The notes: generated by a model not told the origin, from the sequence alone. A stretch of 64,000 nt of DNA from Bryobacterales bacterium (GCA_003164035.1 PLRS01000016.1:21283-85282), one strand, 5' to 3'. Shown: positions 53,286-61,042, numbered from the stretch's first letter. Made by a program: numbers and translations.

Positions 53286-53954
53286 TTGAAGAAATGGGTA
53301 ACGCTCGATAAAGCGCTCACAGCCGACGGCAAGTCGATCTCGCTCCATGAGCACGATGGGGAATATACCATTCGAGTGGATGGCTATACGCTCATGTCGA
53401 CGCGCCAGCACGGGTCCGAGGAGAAACTGGCGGAGCTGGGGTGCGCGCATTTGAAGGGCAAACGGGGCGCCCGAGTCCTGATCGGAGGGCTGGGCTTCGG
53501 GTTCACTCTCAAGGCGTGTCTTGCGGCAGTTGGCCCCGATGCGACCGTGGTGGTTGCCGAGATTGTGGCCGCGGTAATCGACTGGAATCGAAACCCCGCG
53601 TACAAGCTTCCGGCCGTTGGCATGGGAGATTCCAGAGTGACGATTCTGCACCGGGACGTGAGAGAAGCGATCGACGAGGCGCGGGGTGGTTTCGACAGCA
53701 TCATTCTCGATGTGGATAACGGACCAGGTGCATTGAGCACCGACATCAACCGGCGCCTTTACCAGCAGGCGGGATTGCAATCGGCCCGCACCGCTTTGCG
53801 GCCGGGAGGCTCGATGGCCTTTTGGTCCGTGGCGCCCGATCCGGCTTTCGAGAGGCTTCTGCGCAGCGCGGGGTTCGCGGTGGAAGTGCAGACTTGCCGG
53901 GCGCATGCGAACGGCGGAAGCCGGCACACACTGTTTTTGGGGCGAATGAAGTAG
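53286..53954 (+). CDS. Spermidine-synthase-like protein
   Basis: A 222-residue Rossmann protein of the spermidine synthase/SpeE-like methyltransferase fold. Support: GARVLIGGLGFGFTLKACLA (cofactor loop), TVVVAEIVAAVIDWNR (acidic residue after strand 2), FDSIILDVDNGPGALS (strand 4) and ALRPGGSMAFWSVAPDP. The polyamine-binding residues of true spermidine synthases are not evident, so the substrate is open. TTG 53286 is chosen because AGAAAGG lies nine bases upstream and the frame before it is not protein-like. The ArsC-like gene follows 10 bases later and is likely co-transcribed. Confidence 0.8.
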   Translation: MKKWVTLDKALTADGKSISLHEHDGEYTIRVDGYTLMSTRQHGSEEKLAELGCAHLKGKRGARVLIGGLGFGFTLKACLAAVGPDATVVVAEIVAAVIDWNRNPAYKLPAVGMGDSRVTILHRDVREAIDEARGGFDSIILDVDNGPGALSTDINRRLYQQAGLQSARTALRPGGSMAFWSVAPDPAFERLLRSAGFAVEVQTCRAHANGGSRHTLFLGRMK

Positions 53955-53964
53955 GATCGGCCAT

Positions 53965-54324
53965 ATGGCGAATATCCAGATCTTCGGGGTGAGGAACTCG
54001 CAGGCGACGCGCGCGGCGGAGCGCTTCTTCAAAGAGAGGCGGGCGGCGGTCCAGATGGTCGATCTTGGGAAGAAAGCGATCGCCGCCGGGGAGATCAAGC
54101 GATTTGTGGAGCGTTTCGGTTGGCCAGGACTGGTGGACACCGAAGGAAAGGCCTACATCGAAGCCGGGCTCAAGTATCTCAAGCTCACCGAATCCGAACT
54201 GATGGGACGCATCGAACGGGATCCCGGATTGCTGCGGCTCCCGCTGGTGCGCGGCGGCAAACTGGTTAGCGTGGGGCACGACGAAGCGTCGTGGAAAGCC
54301 ATGCTGGCGGCCGCCGCCGGATAG
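53965..54324 (+). CDS. ArsC/Spx-like thioredoxin-fold protein lacking the active cysteine
   Basis: A 119-residue protein of the arsenate reductase (ArsC/Spx/YfgD) type: ANIQIFGVRNSQATRAAERF at the start, ERFGWPGLVDTEGKAY in the helical insert, and LLRLPLVRGGKLVSVGHDEA with the conserved Pro before strand 3. The N-terminal Cys of the family (NPxCSxxR) is replaced: the sequence reads RNSQATR. It therefore cannot work as an arsenate reductase by the usual mechanism. It ends two bases before the convergent FmdB-like gene. Confidence 0.8.
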   Translation: MANIQIFGVRNSQATRAAERFFKERRAAVQMVDLGKKAIAAGEIKRFVERFGWPGLVDTEGKAYIEAGLKYLKLTESELMGRIERDPGLLRLPLVRGGKLVSVGHDEASWKAMLAAAAG

Positions 54325-54326
54325 CT

Positions 54327-54560
54327 TCAGTTGAAATTCATGCCGCACATTCCGGGGTTGCTGCACGGGCCGCCGCTCGGACACATGGGGGCGTCCTGGC
54401 TCTTGGCGCCGCCGGCATGGGCGGCAAAGGTGGACAATTCCTGCTTGAGGTGCTTTTGGCCGCACTTCGGGCATTCGAGCTCCGGCGTTTCCGCCTGGCG
54501 GCGCACCAGTTTCTCGAACTTCGTTCCGCAATCCTGGCAAAGGTATTCGTATATCGGCAT
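54327..54560 (-). CDS. FmdB-family zinc-ribbon protein
   Basis: A 77-residue protein beginning MPIYEYLCQDCGTKFEKLVR, with a zinc ribbon formed by CQDCG and CPKCG (residues about 8-12 and 30-34). This is the FmdB/regulatory zinc-ribbon family, whose role is unclear. The C-terminal tail is Cys/Gly/Met-rich (MCPSGGPCSNPGMCGMNFN), perhaps a second metal site. It lies directly downstream of the PBP4 gene (four bases), so it may be co-transcribed. Confidence 0.85.
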   Translation of the reverse strand: MPIYEYLCQDCGTKFEKLVRRQAETPELECPKCGQKHLKQELSTFAAHAGGAKSQDAPMCPSGGPCSNPGMCGMNFN

Positions 54561-54564
54561 GGCT

Positions 54565-56067
54565 CTATTCCACTATTAGATTACAAATGCGGTCCATAAT
54601 GCTACGTACCTGGGAGGCTGGCGCGCCGGCGTTGTTGACGATGATGGAAAACACCAGCCAATCGCCGGACTGCCGTTGCGCATAGCCGGAGAGCGCGTTG
54701 ACGTGGGAAAGCGAGCCGGTCTTGGCGTGAATCCGGCCTTTGGCGGGGCCATCCTTGAAGCGGGAATTCAGCGTGCCGTCCTCGCCGGCCGAGGGCAGCA
54801 GGTCGAGCCAGGCGTCGCGTAGCGGCGAATTGTACATGTAGCGCAGCAACTCGACCACGGTGGCCGGCGTCACCAGGTTCGAGCGCGCCAGGCCGGATCC
54901 ATCCCCGAACGAATACCCGTCCGGCGAGATGCCTGCGGAGGTAAGGAAGTCTTTCAGCTCCGCGAGACCGGCTTTCGCGCTGCCCTCGCCGCGACGTGCC
55001 AGGCCGACCGCGCGCAGCGCCATCTCGGCGTGCAGATTCTGGCTGACCTTGGCGGTAATTTTCAAATCGTCGAGTAAAGGCGGCGAGGTGCGATGCGCCA
55101 GTTCTACCCAGGCAGCCGCCGCCGGATCGTTCCAGGTAGGATATCGATGCTCAGCCCGGGCTTCGCCATCCACGGTAACGCCGCGCTCCTCGAGCGCCTT
55201 GCGGAAGGCCAGCGCGGCGTAGAGCGCCGGATCCTCGATGCCCAGTTCCAGGTCGTCGGGGGCGGACGCTACCGGCAGGGTGCCCCACAGGTCGACGTGA
55301 AAACTGCCGGGGAGGCGTTCGAAGTGGATCTCTCGCGGGCTGCCGCGCGGGACGGTGCGCACGCGATTATCGATGGTGTAGTATTCGAGCGGCGGGTCAA
55401 GCTCCAGCTCGGCGGGATCGCCAGCGCGCGTGCCCGGCCGCACCCGCAGCACGAACGCGTTGTCGTTGACAGTCAGGGCCGAAACCGGCGCGCCGTACTC
55501 GAATTGGGGATCGCCGATGGACCAGCTCTCGCCGTACGGCTCCCAGACGTAGCGCGTATCGTCCCCCACGATGCCGCCGGTGACGCACCGGATGCCGTGG
55601 GCGGCGACCTGGTCGGCCAGATCTTCGATTGCTGCCAGGGGATTGCCGGTCACCGGGCCAGGGGCGTACGGGATGGTGCGCGCGGAAAGGTCGGGGTCGC
55701 CACCGCCCACCAGGCGCACATCGCCTTCGATGCAGCCGGATCGGTCGGGCCCCCGGTCCGCCGTAACGCGAGTGTCAAAGGTGTAGTTCGGCCCCAGGCG
55801 GTCGAGCGCGAGCGCGACGGTGAAGAGCTTGGTGTTGGAAGCTGGGACGAAAAGCTTGTTCTGGTTTTGGGAGTAGACCACTTCGCCGGTCTTGAGGTCG
55901 CGAATCTCGATACCCCAGAAGGCGGCCGGGGAATCGGCCAGCACCTTGTCGATCCGGCCGGCGAGATCCGCGGCGGGCACGGGGGTGGGAGCTAAGCAGA
56001 AAAATAGGGCCACGGATGAACACAGATGAACGCCGATATTGAAATGAAAGATCTTATCGGTGTTCAT
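54565..56067 (-). CDS. dacB: D-alanyl-D-alanine carboxypeptidase/endopeptidase (PBP4, S13)
   Basis: A 500-residue periplasmic penicillin-binding protein that trims or cleaves peptidoglycan peptides. Motifs: SxxK in VPASNTKLFTVALALDRLG (about residue 76), the SxN region in YSFGDGSGLARSNLVTP, and KTG in GRIHAKTGSLSHVNALSGY. The large domain II insert of S13 enzymes lies between. The listed start ATG 56067 and the first ~19 residues (MNTDKIFHFNIGVHLCSSV) fall inside a palindromic repeat of family E. A GTG at codon 19 (VALFFCLAPTPVPAAD) would give a leader outside most of the repeat. Which start is used is open. Confidence 0.9.
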   Translation of the reverse strand: MNTDKIFHFNIGVHLCSSVALFFCLAPTPVPAADLAGRIDKVLADSPAAFWGIEIRDLKTGEVVYSQNQNKLFVPASNTKLFTVALALDRLGPNYTFDTRVTADRGPDRSGCIEGDVRLVGGGDPDLSARTIPYAPGPVTGNPLAAIEDLADQVAAHGIRCVTGGIVGDDTRYVWEPYGESWSIGDPQFEYGAPVSALTVNDNAFVLRVRPGTRAGDPAELELDPPLEYYTIDNRVRTVPRGSPREIHFERLPGSFHVDLWGTLPVASAPDDLELGIEDPALYAALAFRKALEERGVTVDGEARAEHRYPTWNDPAAAAWVELAHRTSPPLLDDLKITAKVSQNLHAEMALRAVGLARRGEGSAKAGLAELKDFLTSAGISPDGYSFGDGSGLARSNLVTPATVVELLRYMYNSPLRDAWLDLLPSAGEDGTLNSRFKDGPAKGRIHAKTGSLSHVNALSGYAQRQSGDWLVFSIIVNNAGAPASQVRSIMDRICNLIVE

Positions 56068-56083
56068 CTGTGTGCATCTGTGG
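56010..56083. repeat. Palindromic repeat family E
   Basis: Arms CCACGGATGAACACAGATGA...CGCCGATA and TATCGGTGTTCATCTGTGTG...TCTGTGG pair over 29 bases with three mismatches, around a short AT-rich loop. It covers the beginning of the dacB reading frame. A fragment of the same family (GTTCATCTGTGGC) is at 25978-25990. Confidence 0.85.
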
Positions 56084-56098
56084 CTGGAATTTGATTTT

Positions 56099-57301
56099 TC
56101 ACCTTCCGGTCACTTTCGATTCCAGCCAGATCAGCGCCAGCAGCGCCGCCACCACGAAGGTTCCCAGAAGCGGGATGCCAATGACCACCCCGACGCCGCC
56201 GAAATAGGCGAAGTAGCCCAGCGAAGCCGGCGCCAGCAATCCGCCCAACTGCGCCAGCGAAAAAATGCCGTTGAAGAAGCCGGGGTGATAGTAAGGAAAG
56301 CGGCGTCCGATGGTTTCGGCCATCAACGGGTAGATGCTGGCGAAGCCGGCGCCCAGAAAGAAGGCTCCCGAGCCGGCTCCGAACCCGTTGGGAGCGGCAT
56401 AGAGAAGCAGACAGCCGAATACCGCGGCCGCCACGCTCACCAGCAACAACGGCCCGTGCCGCACTCTGGGCAATAGCGCGACTACGATGGAACGCCCCAC
56501 CAGCAGGCACAGCCAGAAAAAGGCCAGCAGCAGGAGGGCTTCTTCCGGACTGATGCCGACTCGCCGGATCAGGAAAATGGGCATCCAACCGGCCACTGTC
56601 CACTCACTGCCGAATTGAAAAAACAAAAGCAGCGCCATCAGAATGGCGCCCAGGCTACGAAAATCCTGGACGGCCTGGCGGAGCGTGCGTTGGACGCCCT
56701 CCGGTTGCGCGGAGAAGGTGGAGCGGGCATATAGAACCGCGAATACCGCCGGGATGGCCGCCATGAAAACCAGAATCGTACGCACCGAGTACGCATAAAA
56801 GGTGCCTGCCACCAATAAAGTCGCGGTTAGGCAGCCCAAACCGTACCAGATGCCGCCGCGCACCGCCGTGCCGGCCGGGTCCCGTTGATAGGCTGGAGAG
56901 ATGGCGCGGAACAATCCGAGGCTGAGCGATCCGGCCGCCGCGCCTAGAACCAATAAACCCGCCCCGCGCAGCCAGTTCGAAAAAGGAGGTGGAACCAGGG
57001 ACAGGTACAACAGGGCGACCGAGGCCGCCGCGCTCGAAACGCACAACACCGTTGGCAAACCGCGGGCGGCAATCAACTTACGCGCCCAGGCCACCGGCGC
57101 TACAACTCCCACCGCCAGGATCAGAAAATCGTTGCCAACCGCGACGAAATCGGGAGGGTCGCGGTGGTACCCCCAGGCGGGAAGGATAGCTCCGAGCAGT
57201 GCCATCAGGAAGCCCGAGAGCAGAAAGCCGGCCAAGGCCAAGCCACAGTCGGAGCGCCCGGTTAGCGCTTCGGGAACCGGGTTGGCGCGTGCCAAACTCA
57301 C
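56099..57301 (-). CDS. Major facilitator superfamily transporter
   Basis: A 400-residue integral membrane protein with about twelve hydrophobic helices, for example LALAGFLLSGFLMALLGAIL, AAASVALLYLSLVP, ILMALLLFFQFGSEWTVAGW and LGTFVVAALLALIWLE. The half-way break at about 190-215 (charged, STFSAQPEGVQRTLRQAVQ) is the usual cytoplasmic loop, and the second half has FFWLCLLVGRSIVVALLPRV with a short Arg/His loop. This fits sugar- or nucleoside-type MFS carriers (FucP-like), but substrate residues are not identified. The gene lies upstream of dacB on the same strand, 31 bases from its repeat. Confidence 0.85.
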   Translation of the reverse strand: MSLARANPVPEALTGRSDCGLALAGFLLSGFLMALLGAILPAWGYHRDPPDFVAVGNDFLILAVGVVAPVAWARKLIAARGLPTVLCVSSAAASVALLYLSLVPPPFSNWLRGAGLLVLGAAAGSLSLGLFRAISPAYQRDPAGTAVRGGIWYGLGCLTATLLVAGTFYAYSVRTILVFMAAIPAVFAVLYARSTFSAQPEGVQRTLRQAVQDFRSLGAILMALLLFFQFGSEWTVAGWMPIFLIRRVGISPEEALLLLAFFWLCLLVGRSIVVALLPRVRHGPLLLVSVAAAVFGCLLLYAAPNGFGAGSGAFFLGAGFASIYPLMAETIGRRFPYYHPGFFNGIFSLAQLGGLLAPASLGYFAYFGGVGVVIGIPLLGTFVVAALLALIWLESKVTGR

Positions 57302-57588
57302 AGGTTCGATTGTAGCGCGTCCGATTTCTGAAAGCGTTCGGCCGGTGGCGTTCTGTGGAAACCTGGAGCCGGTAATTCGGATTTCGGGAATCTATCGCTT
57401 CACGGAAATGGGGCCTGGCCCCGCGGTCCGGACCGTGTGGATTAAAGAATCAATCGCTTATGGAGACAGACCCCTCATATCGATGAGATGAATCGTCCTG
57501 GCAGGCAACGTGCTCTTGTGCCAATAGGGGTTGTTTGAGAGTTTTCCGCTTTGGGTGAAGTTGCCTCCTTTAATTTTGTAGGCTCTTG
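57302..57588. other. Intergenic stretch, small palindromes only
   Basis: About 350 bases (57302-57651) separate the MFS gene and the hydrolase gene. Positions about 57412-57424 contain GGGGCCTGGCCCC, and 57425-57440 CGCGGTCCGGACCGTG. No gene or RNA is recognised; the terminator-like structure at the right end is listed separately. Confidence 0.4.
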
Positions 57589-57628
57589 AGCCTCGCACCG
57601 GTTGTGCCGGCTGCGGGGCTTTTCTTTT
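57589..57628 (+). terminator. Terminator-like hairpin in the leader of the hydrolase gene
   Basis: AGCCTCGCACCGG pairs imperfectly with CCGGCTGCGGGGCT around TTGTG and is followed by TTTTCTTTT. It ends 23 bases before ATG 57652. The hairpin AGGCTCTTGAGCCT (57580-57593) overlaps its left arm, so the two cannot form together. Confidence 0.55.
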
Positions 57629-57651
57629 GTTACACTCGAATTCTCCGAACC

Positions 57652-58686
57652 ATGACGGGACTCTACGCTCGATGGATCGACCGCTGGGAGCGTAAGCTCG
57701 CCACCCGCGATACGAACCGGGTTGTCCGGCCTTTTGAATGGGGCACGGATTGGCTGCACGCAATCGGGTTTCCCGCGATTGCCGCCGACCCCGACGACCC
57801 GCCCGCTGCCCTGGATGCATTTGACGCTCAAGCCCGAGCCGATAGCGACCGCTTCTACCGCTACCGGACGCCGACGGATTTTGGCCTCCGTGACGGCGAG
57901 CTAACCTTCACCAGCCCGGTCCAATCGTTCTACCCGGTAAATAATGTCGTTCGGGCGCGCTGGTTTCGGGCGTCCCAGGACCACGGCCGGGCCTTGGTGG
58001 TGCTGCCCCAATGGAACGCCGACGCGGATGGCCACCTGGGTCTGTGCAAATTGCTCAACCGTTTCGGAATCAGCGCTTTACGTATGACTATGGCGTACCA
58101 TGCCGAGCGCATGCCCAAAGAGCTGGAGCGCGCCGATTACCACATGTCGAGCAATATCGGCCGCACCGTACACGCTTTTCGCCAGTCGATTATCGACGTG
58201 CGCGCCTGCCTGGACTGGCTGGAACAGCAGGGCTACGCGCGCCTCGGCGTTCTGGGAACCAGCCTGGGGTCGTGCGTGGCGTTCATCGCCACCGCCCACG
58301 ATGCTCGCGTGCGTACCGGAATCTTCAATCACGTGTCCCTGTATACTTCCGACGTCGTCTGGACCGGGCTTTCCACCCAGCACGTGCGCAAGGGTTTCGG
58401 AGAAACGGTGACGCAGGACGACCTGCGGCGCTACTGGTCGGTGATCAGCCCCGCCGTATACCTGGAGCGCATGCGCGACCGGCACATCCACAGCCTGCTG
58501 GTGTGGGCGCGCCACGATTCCAGCTTCCTGCCGGTGTACTCCAAACAGGTGCTGCGCTCGTACCGGGAGATGGCCCTGCCGCACAAGGTCTTTACTTTGC
58601 CTTGCGGGCATTACACCACGGGGCGGTTCCCGTTCAATTGGATGGACGGGCTCGCGATGTGCCGGTTTGCGGCGGAGAGGTTGTAG
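57652..58686 (+). CDS. Alpha/beta hydrolase (ABHD18-like)
   Basis: A 344-residue alpha/beta hydrolase with no signal peptide. The nucleophile elbow is LGVLGTSLGSCVAFIATAHD (G-T-S-L-G). Other strand blocks are ALVVLPQWNADADGHLGLC, YTSDVVWTGLSTQHVRKGF, and the end SLLVWARHDSSFLPVYSKQV plus FTLPCGHYTTGRFPFNW holds the likely Asp and His. It resembles the ABHD18/YqiA-like group, whose substrates are unknown. ATG 57652 is used; the frame is open upstream into the terminator-like hairpin, which argues against an earlier start. Confidence 0.8.
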   Translation: MTGLYARWIDRWERKLATRDTNRVVRPFEWGTDWLHAIGFPAIAADPDDPPAALDAFDAQARADSDRFYRYRTPTDFGLRDGELTFTSPVQSFYPVNNVVRARWFRASQDHGRALVVLPQWNADADGHLGLCKLLNRFGISALRMTMAYHAERMPKELERADYHMSSNIGRTVHAFRQSIIDVRACLDWLEQQGYARLGVLGTSLGSCVAFIATAHDARVRTGIFNHVSLYTSDVVWTGLSTQHVRKGFGETVTQDDLRRYWSVISPAVYLERMRDRHIHSLLVWARHDSSFLPVYSKQVLRSYREMALPHKVFTLPCGHYTTGRFPFNWMDGLAMCRFAAERL

Positions 58687-58734
58687 GGGGACTCGCAAGC
58701 CCGAATGCCGGACGCGGCGTGGACCGTGGCCCGG

Positions 58735-58911
58735 GTTGTGGGGCAGGTTGGCAACCTGCGGACCGATTGGCAATCGGTCCAGCCGGGCAAAGCCCCGGCC
58801 GGTCCGCTCGGTTGAAGACGCGCTCCAGTTGCTGATTCCACGTATTCCGCCGGGAGCGCCGGTAAACAACCGGCGCGCAGGTCTCCAACTGTTTCCGACC
58901 TGCCCCACAAC
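58735..58911. repeat. Palindromic repeat family D, copy 2 (left of RAYT remnant)
   Basis: Edges GTTGTGGGGCAGG (58735) and CCTGCCCCACAAC (58899-58911) are perfect inverted repeats. Between them are further hairpins (GGTTGGCAACC, GGACCGATTGGCAATCGGTCC-type, CCGGGCAAAGCCCCGG). The inner part has partly decayed. It abuts directly the RAYT reading frame. Confidence 0.8.
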
Positions 58912-59125
58912 GTTCAGCCCTTGATGCAGTCACTCAAGCGATTCACCGCCCGCGAGGGCAACCGTGGTCTCGGACTCACCGGGCAGTCGTTTTGGCAGGA
59001 CGAGAGCTATGATCGACTGCTTCGAGATGCAGAAGAGTTCGCGCGAATCGCGCTCTACCTCGAGATGAACCCTGTGCGAGCCGGGTTGGCTGCAACCGCG
59101 GACGAGTTTCCCTGGTCCAGCGCAA
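58909..59125 (+). pseudogene. C-terminal remnant of a REP-associated tyrosine transposase (RAYT)
   Basis: This frame reads LMQSLKRFTAREGNRGLGLTG, then FWQDESYDRLLRDAEEFARI, ALYLEMNPVRAGLAATADEF and PWSSA. That is the C-terminal third of the RAYT/TnpA_REP family (LMQSLKgfTAREaN, FWqdesYDr..rd.eE....Yie.NPVrAGL...fpWSSA). The N-terminal half with the HUH motif and the catalytic tyrosine region is missing, so it cannot be active. Its left edge meets one arm of a family D palindrome, and its right edge runs into another, the expected setting of REP palindromes next to the transposase that moves them. Confidence 0.85.
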
Positions 59126-59169
59126 GGCCGATTGCCAATCGGCCGCAGATTGACAATCTGCCCCACAAG
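59126..59169. repeat. Palindromic repeat family D, copy 3 (right of RAYT remnant)
   Basis: GGCCGATTGCCAATCGGCC forms a hairpin and is followed by GCAGATTGACAATCTGCCCC and ACAAG, with the same CTGCCCCACAA edge as the copy left of the remnant. Its start coincides with the last residues of the RAYT frame. Confidence 0.75.
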
Positions 59170-59232
59170 CCCGATCCGCACTTTCGCCCGAGGTGCTGCG
59201 TCGGAGCCAAACGACAGACCGGGAATTCTGTC

Positions 59233-60588
59233 CTACTGGGTCGGCTTCTTCCGCGGGCGCACCGTGCGCTTCTTGGGCTGGCCGTCGCTGGAAGTTTTGC
59301 GCGGGGCGCGAGGGCGGCGCTGCGGCTTGGGCGGCGGAAGAGGTTCGGGGATCTCGCCGGTGGCGGTGGGTTGGCCGGGGACGATCGGCTGCGGCTCGTC
59401 CACTTCTTCTTCCTCCGGCACCGGTTCGGGCTCGGGAACGGGCGGCGGAGCGGGCGGATGGAATTCGGCGCCCAGATACACGCTCAGCCCCTGTTCTTCA
59501 TCGGCCTGAACCCGCACCAGTCCCTTGTCCTGGGCAAAGTTGAGCAACTCGGTGAATTCCTGGAAGCCGAACTGGCGCCAGTCGAAATTGGGCTGCTCCT
59601 CGCGGACCCATTCGGCCAGGTCGTCCACGTGCGCGCCGCTGTCCATTTCCAGGCGATGCGTTTCCAGCACGTCGCGCAGCAGGGGAATCGCCTGCTCGGG
59701 CTTGGCGGTGGGTTTCTCGGGCGTGGCGCCGCCGCCCTTCAGCCGGATCATGTAGCGGCCTTCGCCGCCGGTGACCTCGACGTAGTCGGCCTTCTGCAGC
59801 TTCTCCACGAAATCGGTGAACGAGCCGGCTCCGTAGGCCTTTTCGTTGAAAGTGGAATCGAGCTGCAGCATGGTCGATTTCAGTAGCCCCAATTGGGGCC
59901 GCACCTCGCGGCGTTCCAGCACTCCCAGTGCCCGCTCCACCAGCGGCATGGCCTGCGCCAGGTCGAGCGCCACCCGCTGCTTGTGCGGTTGCTGCTGCGA
60001 GCGCGGCTGCTGCGGCGGCCTTTCCTCGCGTGGCGGCTGCTGCTGTTGTTGGGGCTGCGGCTGCGACTGCGGCTGCGATTGGGGCTGGTTCTGCTGCTGC
60101 CCCTGGTGGCGCGGCCGCGGGTCGTCGATTACCGATTCATATGCCACGAACTCGTGGCAGTTCTTCTGCAGGATGGTGCTGGTGAAAGCCTTCCCACCCA
60201 CCACAAAAATCCGCTTGTCGTATTGTTTGAGCTTGTTCACCAGGGCGATGAAATCGCTGTCGCCGCTCACGATGGCGAAGGCGTTGATGTGATCGTGGGT
60301 GAACGCCATTTCCAGCGCATCCAGCGCCAGGTTGATATCGGCGCCGTTCTTATCGCCACGCGGCGAAGGGTCGCGCTGCACCATCTGGACGGCGTGCTCG
60401 CTGAGCGCGCGCGTCGCCGATTCCTGTCTGCCCCAGTTCGCGTAGGCGAACTTGGTGACGATTTCGCCGCGTTCCTTGAGCGCGTCCAGCACCGCCGCAA
60501 CGTCGAATTCGCGGTGCAGCGTGGACTTCACTCCGATCTCGATGTTATCGAAATCGATAAACACGGCGATCTTCAGTTTCTGTTCCAT
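59233..60588 (-). CDS. NYN-domain ribonuclease-like protein with two LOTUS/OST-HTH domains
   Basis: A 451-residue cytoplasmic protein. Residues 1-150 are an NYN (PIN-like) domain: KIAVFIDFDNIEIGVKST, DKNGADINLALDALEMAF, IVSGDSDFIALVNKLKQ, with the Asp residues of the metal site intact. A Gln/Pro-rich linker follows (about 155-205). Two OST-HTH/LOTUS modules come next: AMPLVERALGVLERREVRPQ with SFTDFVEKLQKADYVEVTGG, and AIPLLRDVLETHRLEMDSG with FGFQEFTELLNFAQDKGLVR. The tail is Pro/Glu then Arg/Lys-rich. The family is thought to handle RNA; LOTUS domains bind RNA or helicases. ATG 60588 (MEQKLKIAVF) is chosen over the in-frame 60609. Confidence 0.9.
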   Translation of the reverse strand: MEQKLKIAVFIDFDNIEIGVKSTLHREFDVAAVLDALKERGEIVTKFAYANWGRQESATRALSEHAVQMVQRDPSPRGDKNGADINLALDALEMAFTHDHINAFAIVSGDSDFIALVNKLKQYDKRIFVVGGKAFTSTILQKNCHEFVAYESVIDDPRPRHQGQQQNQPQSQPQSQPQPQQQQQPPREERPPQQPRSQQQPHKQRVALDLAQAMPLVERALGVLERREVRPQLGLLKSTMLQLDSTFNEKAYGAGSFTDFVEKLQKADYVEVTGGEGRYMIRLKGGGATPEKPTAKPEQAIPLLRDVLETHRLEMDSGAHVDDLAEWVREEQPNFDWRQFGFQEFTELLNFAQDKGLVRVQADEEQGLSVYLGAEFHPPAPPPVPEPEPVPEEEEVDEPQPIVPGQPTATGEIPEPLPPPKPQRRPRAPRKTSSDGQPKKRTVRPRKKPTQ

Positions 60589-60841
60589 TTCTCTTCTGTT
60601 CCTTAGCATTCCGGCAATCGGTGCGCCAGGCCTTGTGGTCCGCCGCGCTGGATTGTCCTTGCGCGCCGTCGGGCAAACGCGCCCGCCGGCTACGCACTTT
60701 TTAAGCCACTGGCCTCATGCGTAGTGTACCCTACTTCGAAGCGGGGCGCGGCTGATGGGGCATGCCGAACGGCGGATCGTGGCCGGTGCGTAACCCGGAG
60801 TCGGTTCGCCAGCCCGCGGCAAGCGCGTAAGAACGCTCGTT
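60589..60841. other. Left part of a 977-base gene-free zone, nothing recognised
   Basis: I see no repeat, RNA or remnant in this part. It is the promoter side of the NYN gene and leads into the pseudogene wreckage at 60842-61526. Confidence 0.4.
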
Positions 60842-61042
60842 TACTGGAGGCGCCGACTTTCCCTCGTCCTGCTGCGCGGCGCGCTCTTGTTCGTCCGAAC
60901 CCTGCACAATCTGTTGGCGGTCGACGCCGGGTTCGAATCCCATGGGGTACTCAGCGTGGACATCGATTTCAGTAAAGCGCAACATCCGAAGCAGCGGCGG
61001 TTGGCCGTTTACCGTGAGTTGTCCGATCGGTTCCTGTCTCTG
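60842..61042 (+). pseudogene. Fragment of a second ADOP-type ABC permease
   Basis: The frame reads RRRLSLVLLRGALLFVRTLH, then NLLAVDAGFESHGVLSVDID and FSKAQHPKQRRLAVYRELSD. This is the middle of an ADOP/MacB permease (ALSLVLLvGAgLfvRSL.nL..vdpGF...gvL.v), close to residues about 425-490 of the intact protein at 45185. No start codon or membrane domains flank it. Only about 65 codons survive. Confidence 0.75.

Noticed and set aside
58815..58880. A stretch whose antisense reads like the common tRNA-derived 'GAPGGIR' false protein
   Set aside because: I looked for a tRNA 3' half with a T-loop and a matching 5' acceptor end and found neither; it is part of the decayed interior of a family D element.
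58921..59886. A 321-codon open frame beginning in the RAYT remnant and running on
   Set aside because: Only the first ~65 codons resemble a protein family; beyond 59126 the frame passes through a palindrome and then antisense to the NYN gene, so the long frame is accidental.
59990..60125. Possible tandem repeat or CRISPR-like region of CTG/TGG units
   Set aside because: The units are irregular and encode the Gln/Pro linker of the NYN protein in frame; there are no spacers or constant repeat length.
60928..60948. A sequence like a tRNA T-arm, GGGTTCGAATCCC
   Set aside because: No matching acceptor, D- or anticodon arms surround it, and it is explained as part of the ADOP permease fragment (DAGFESHG).
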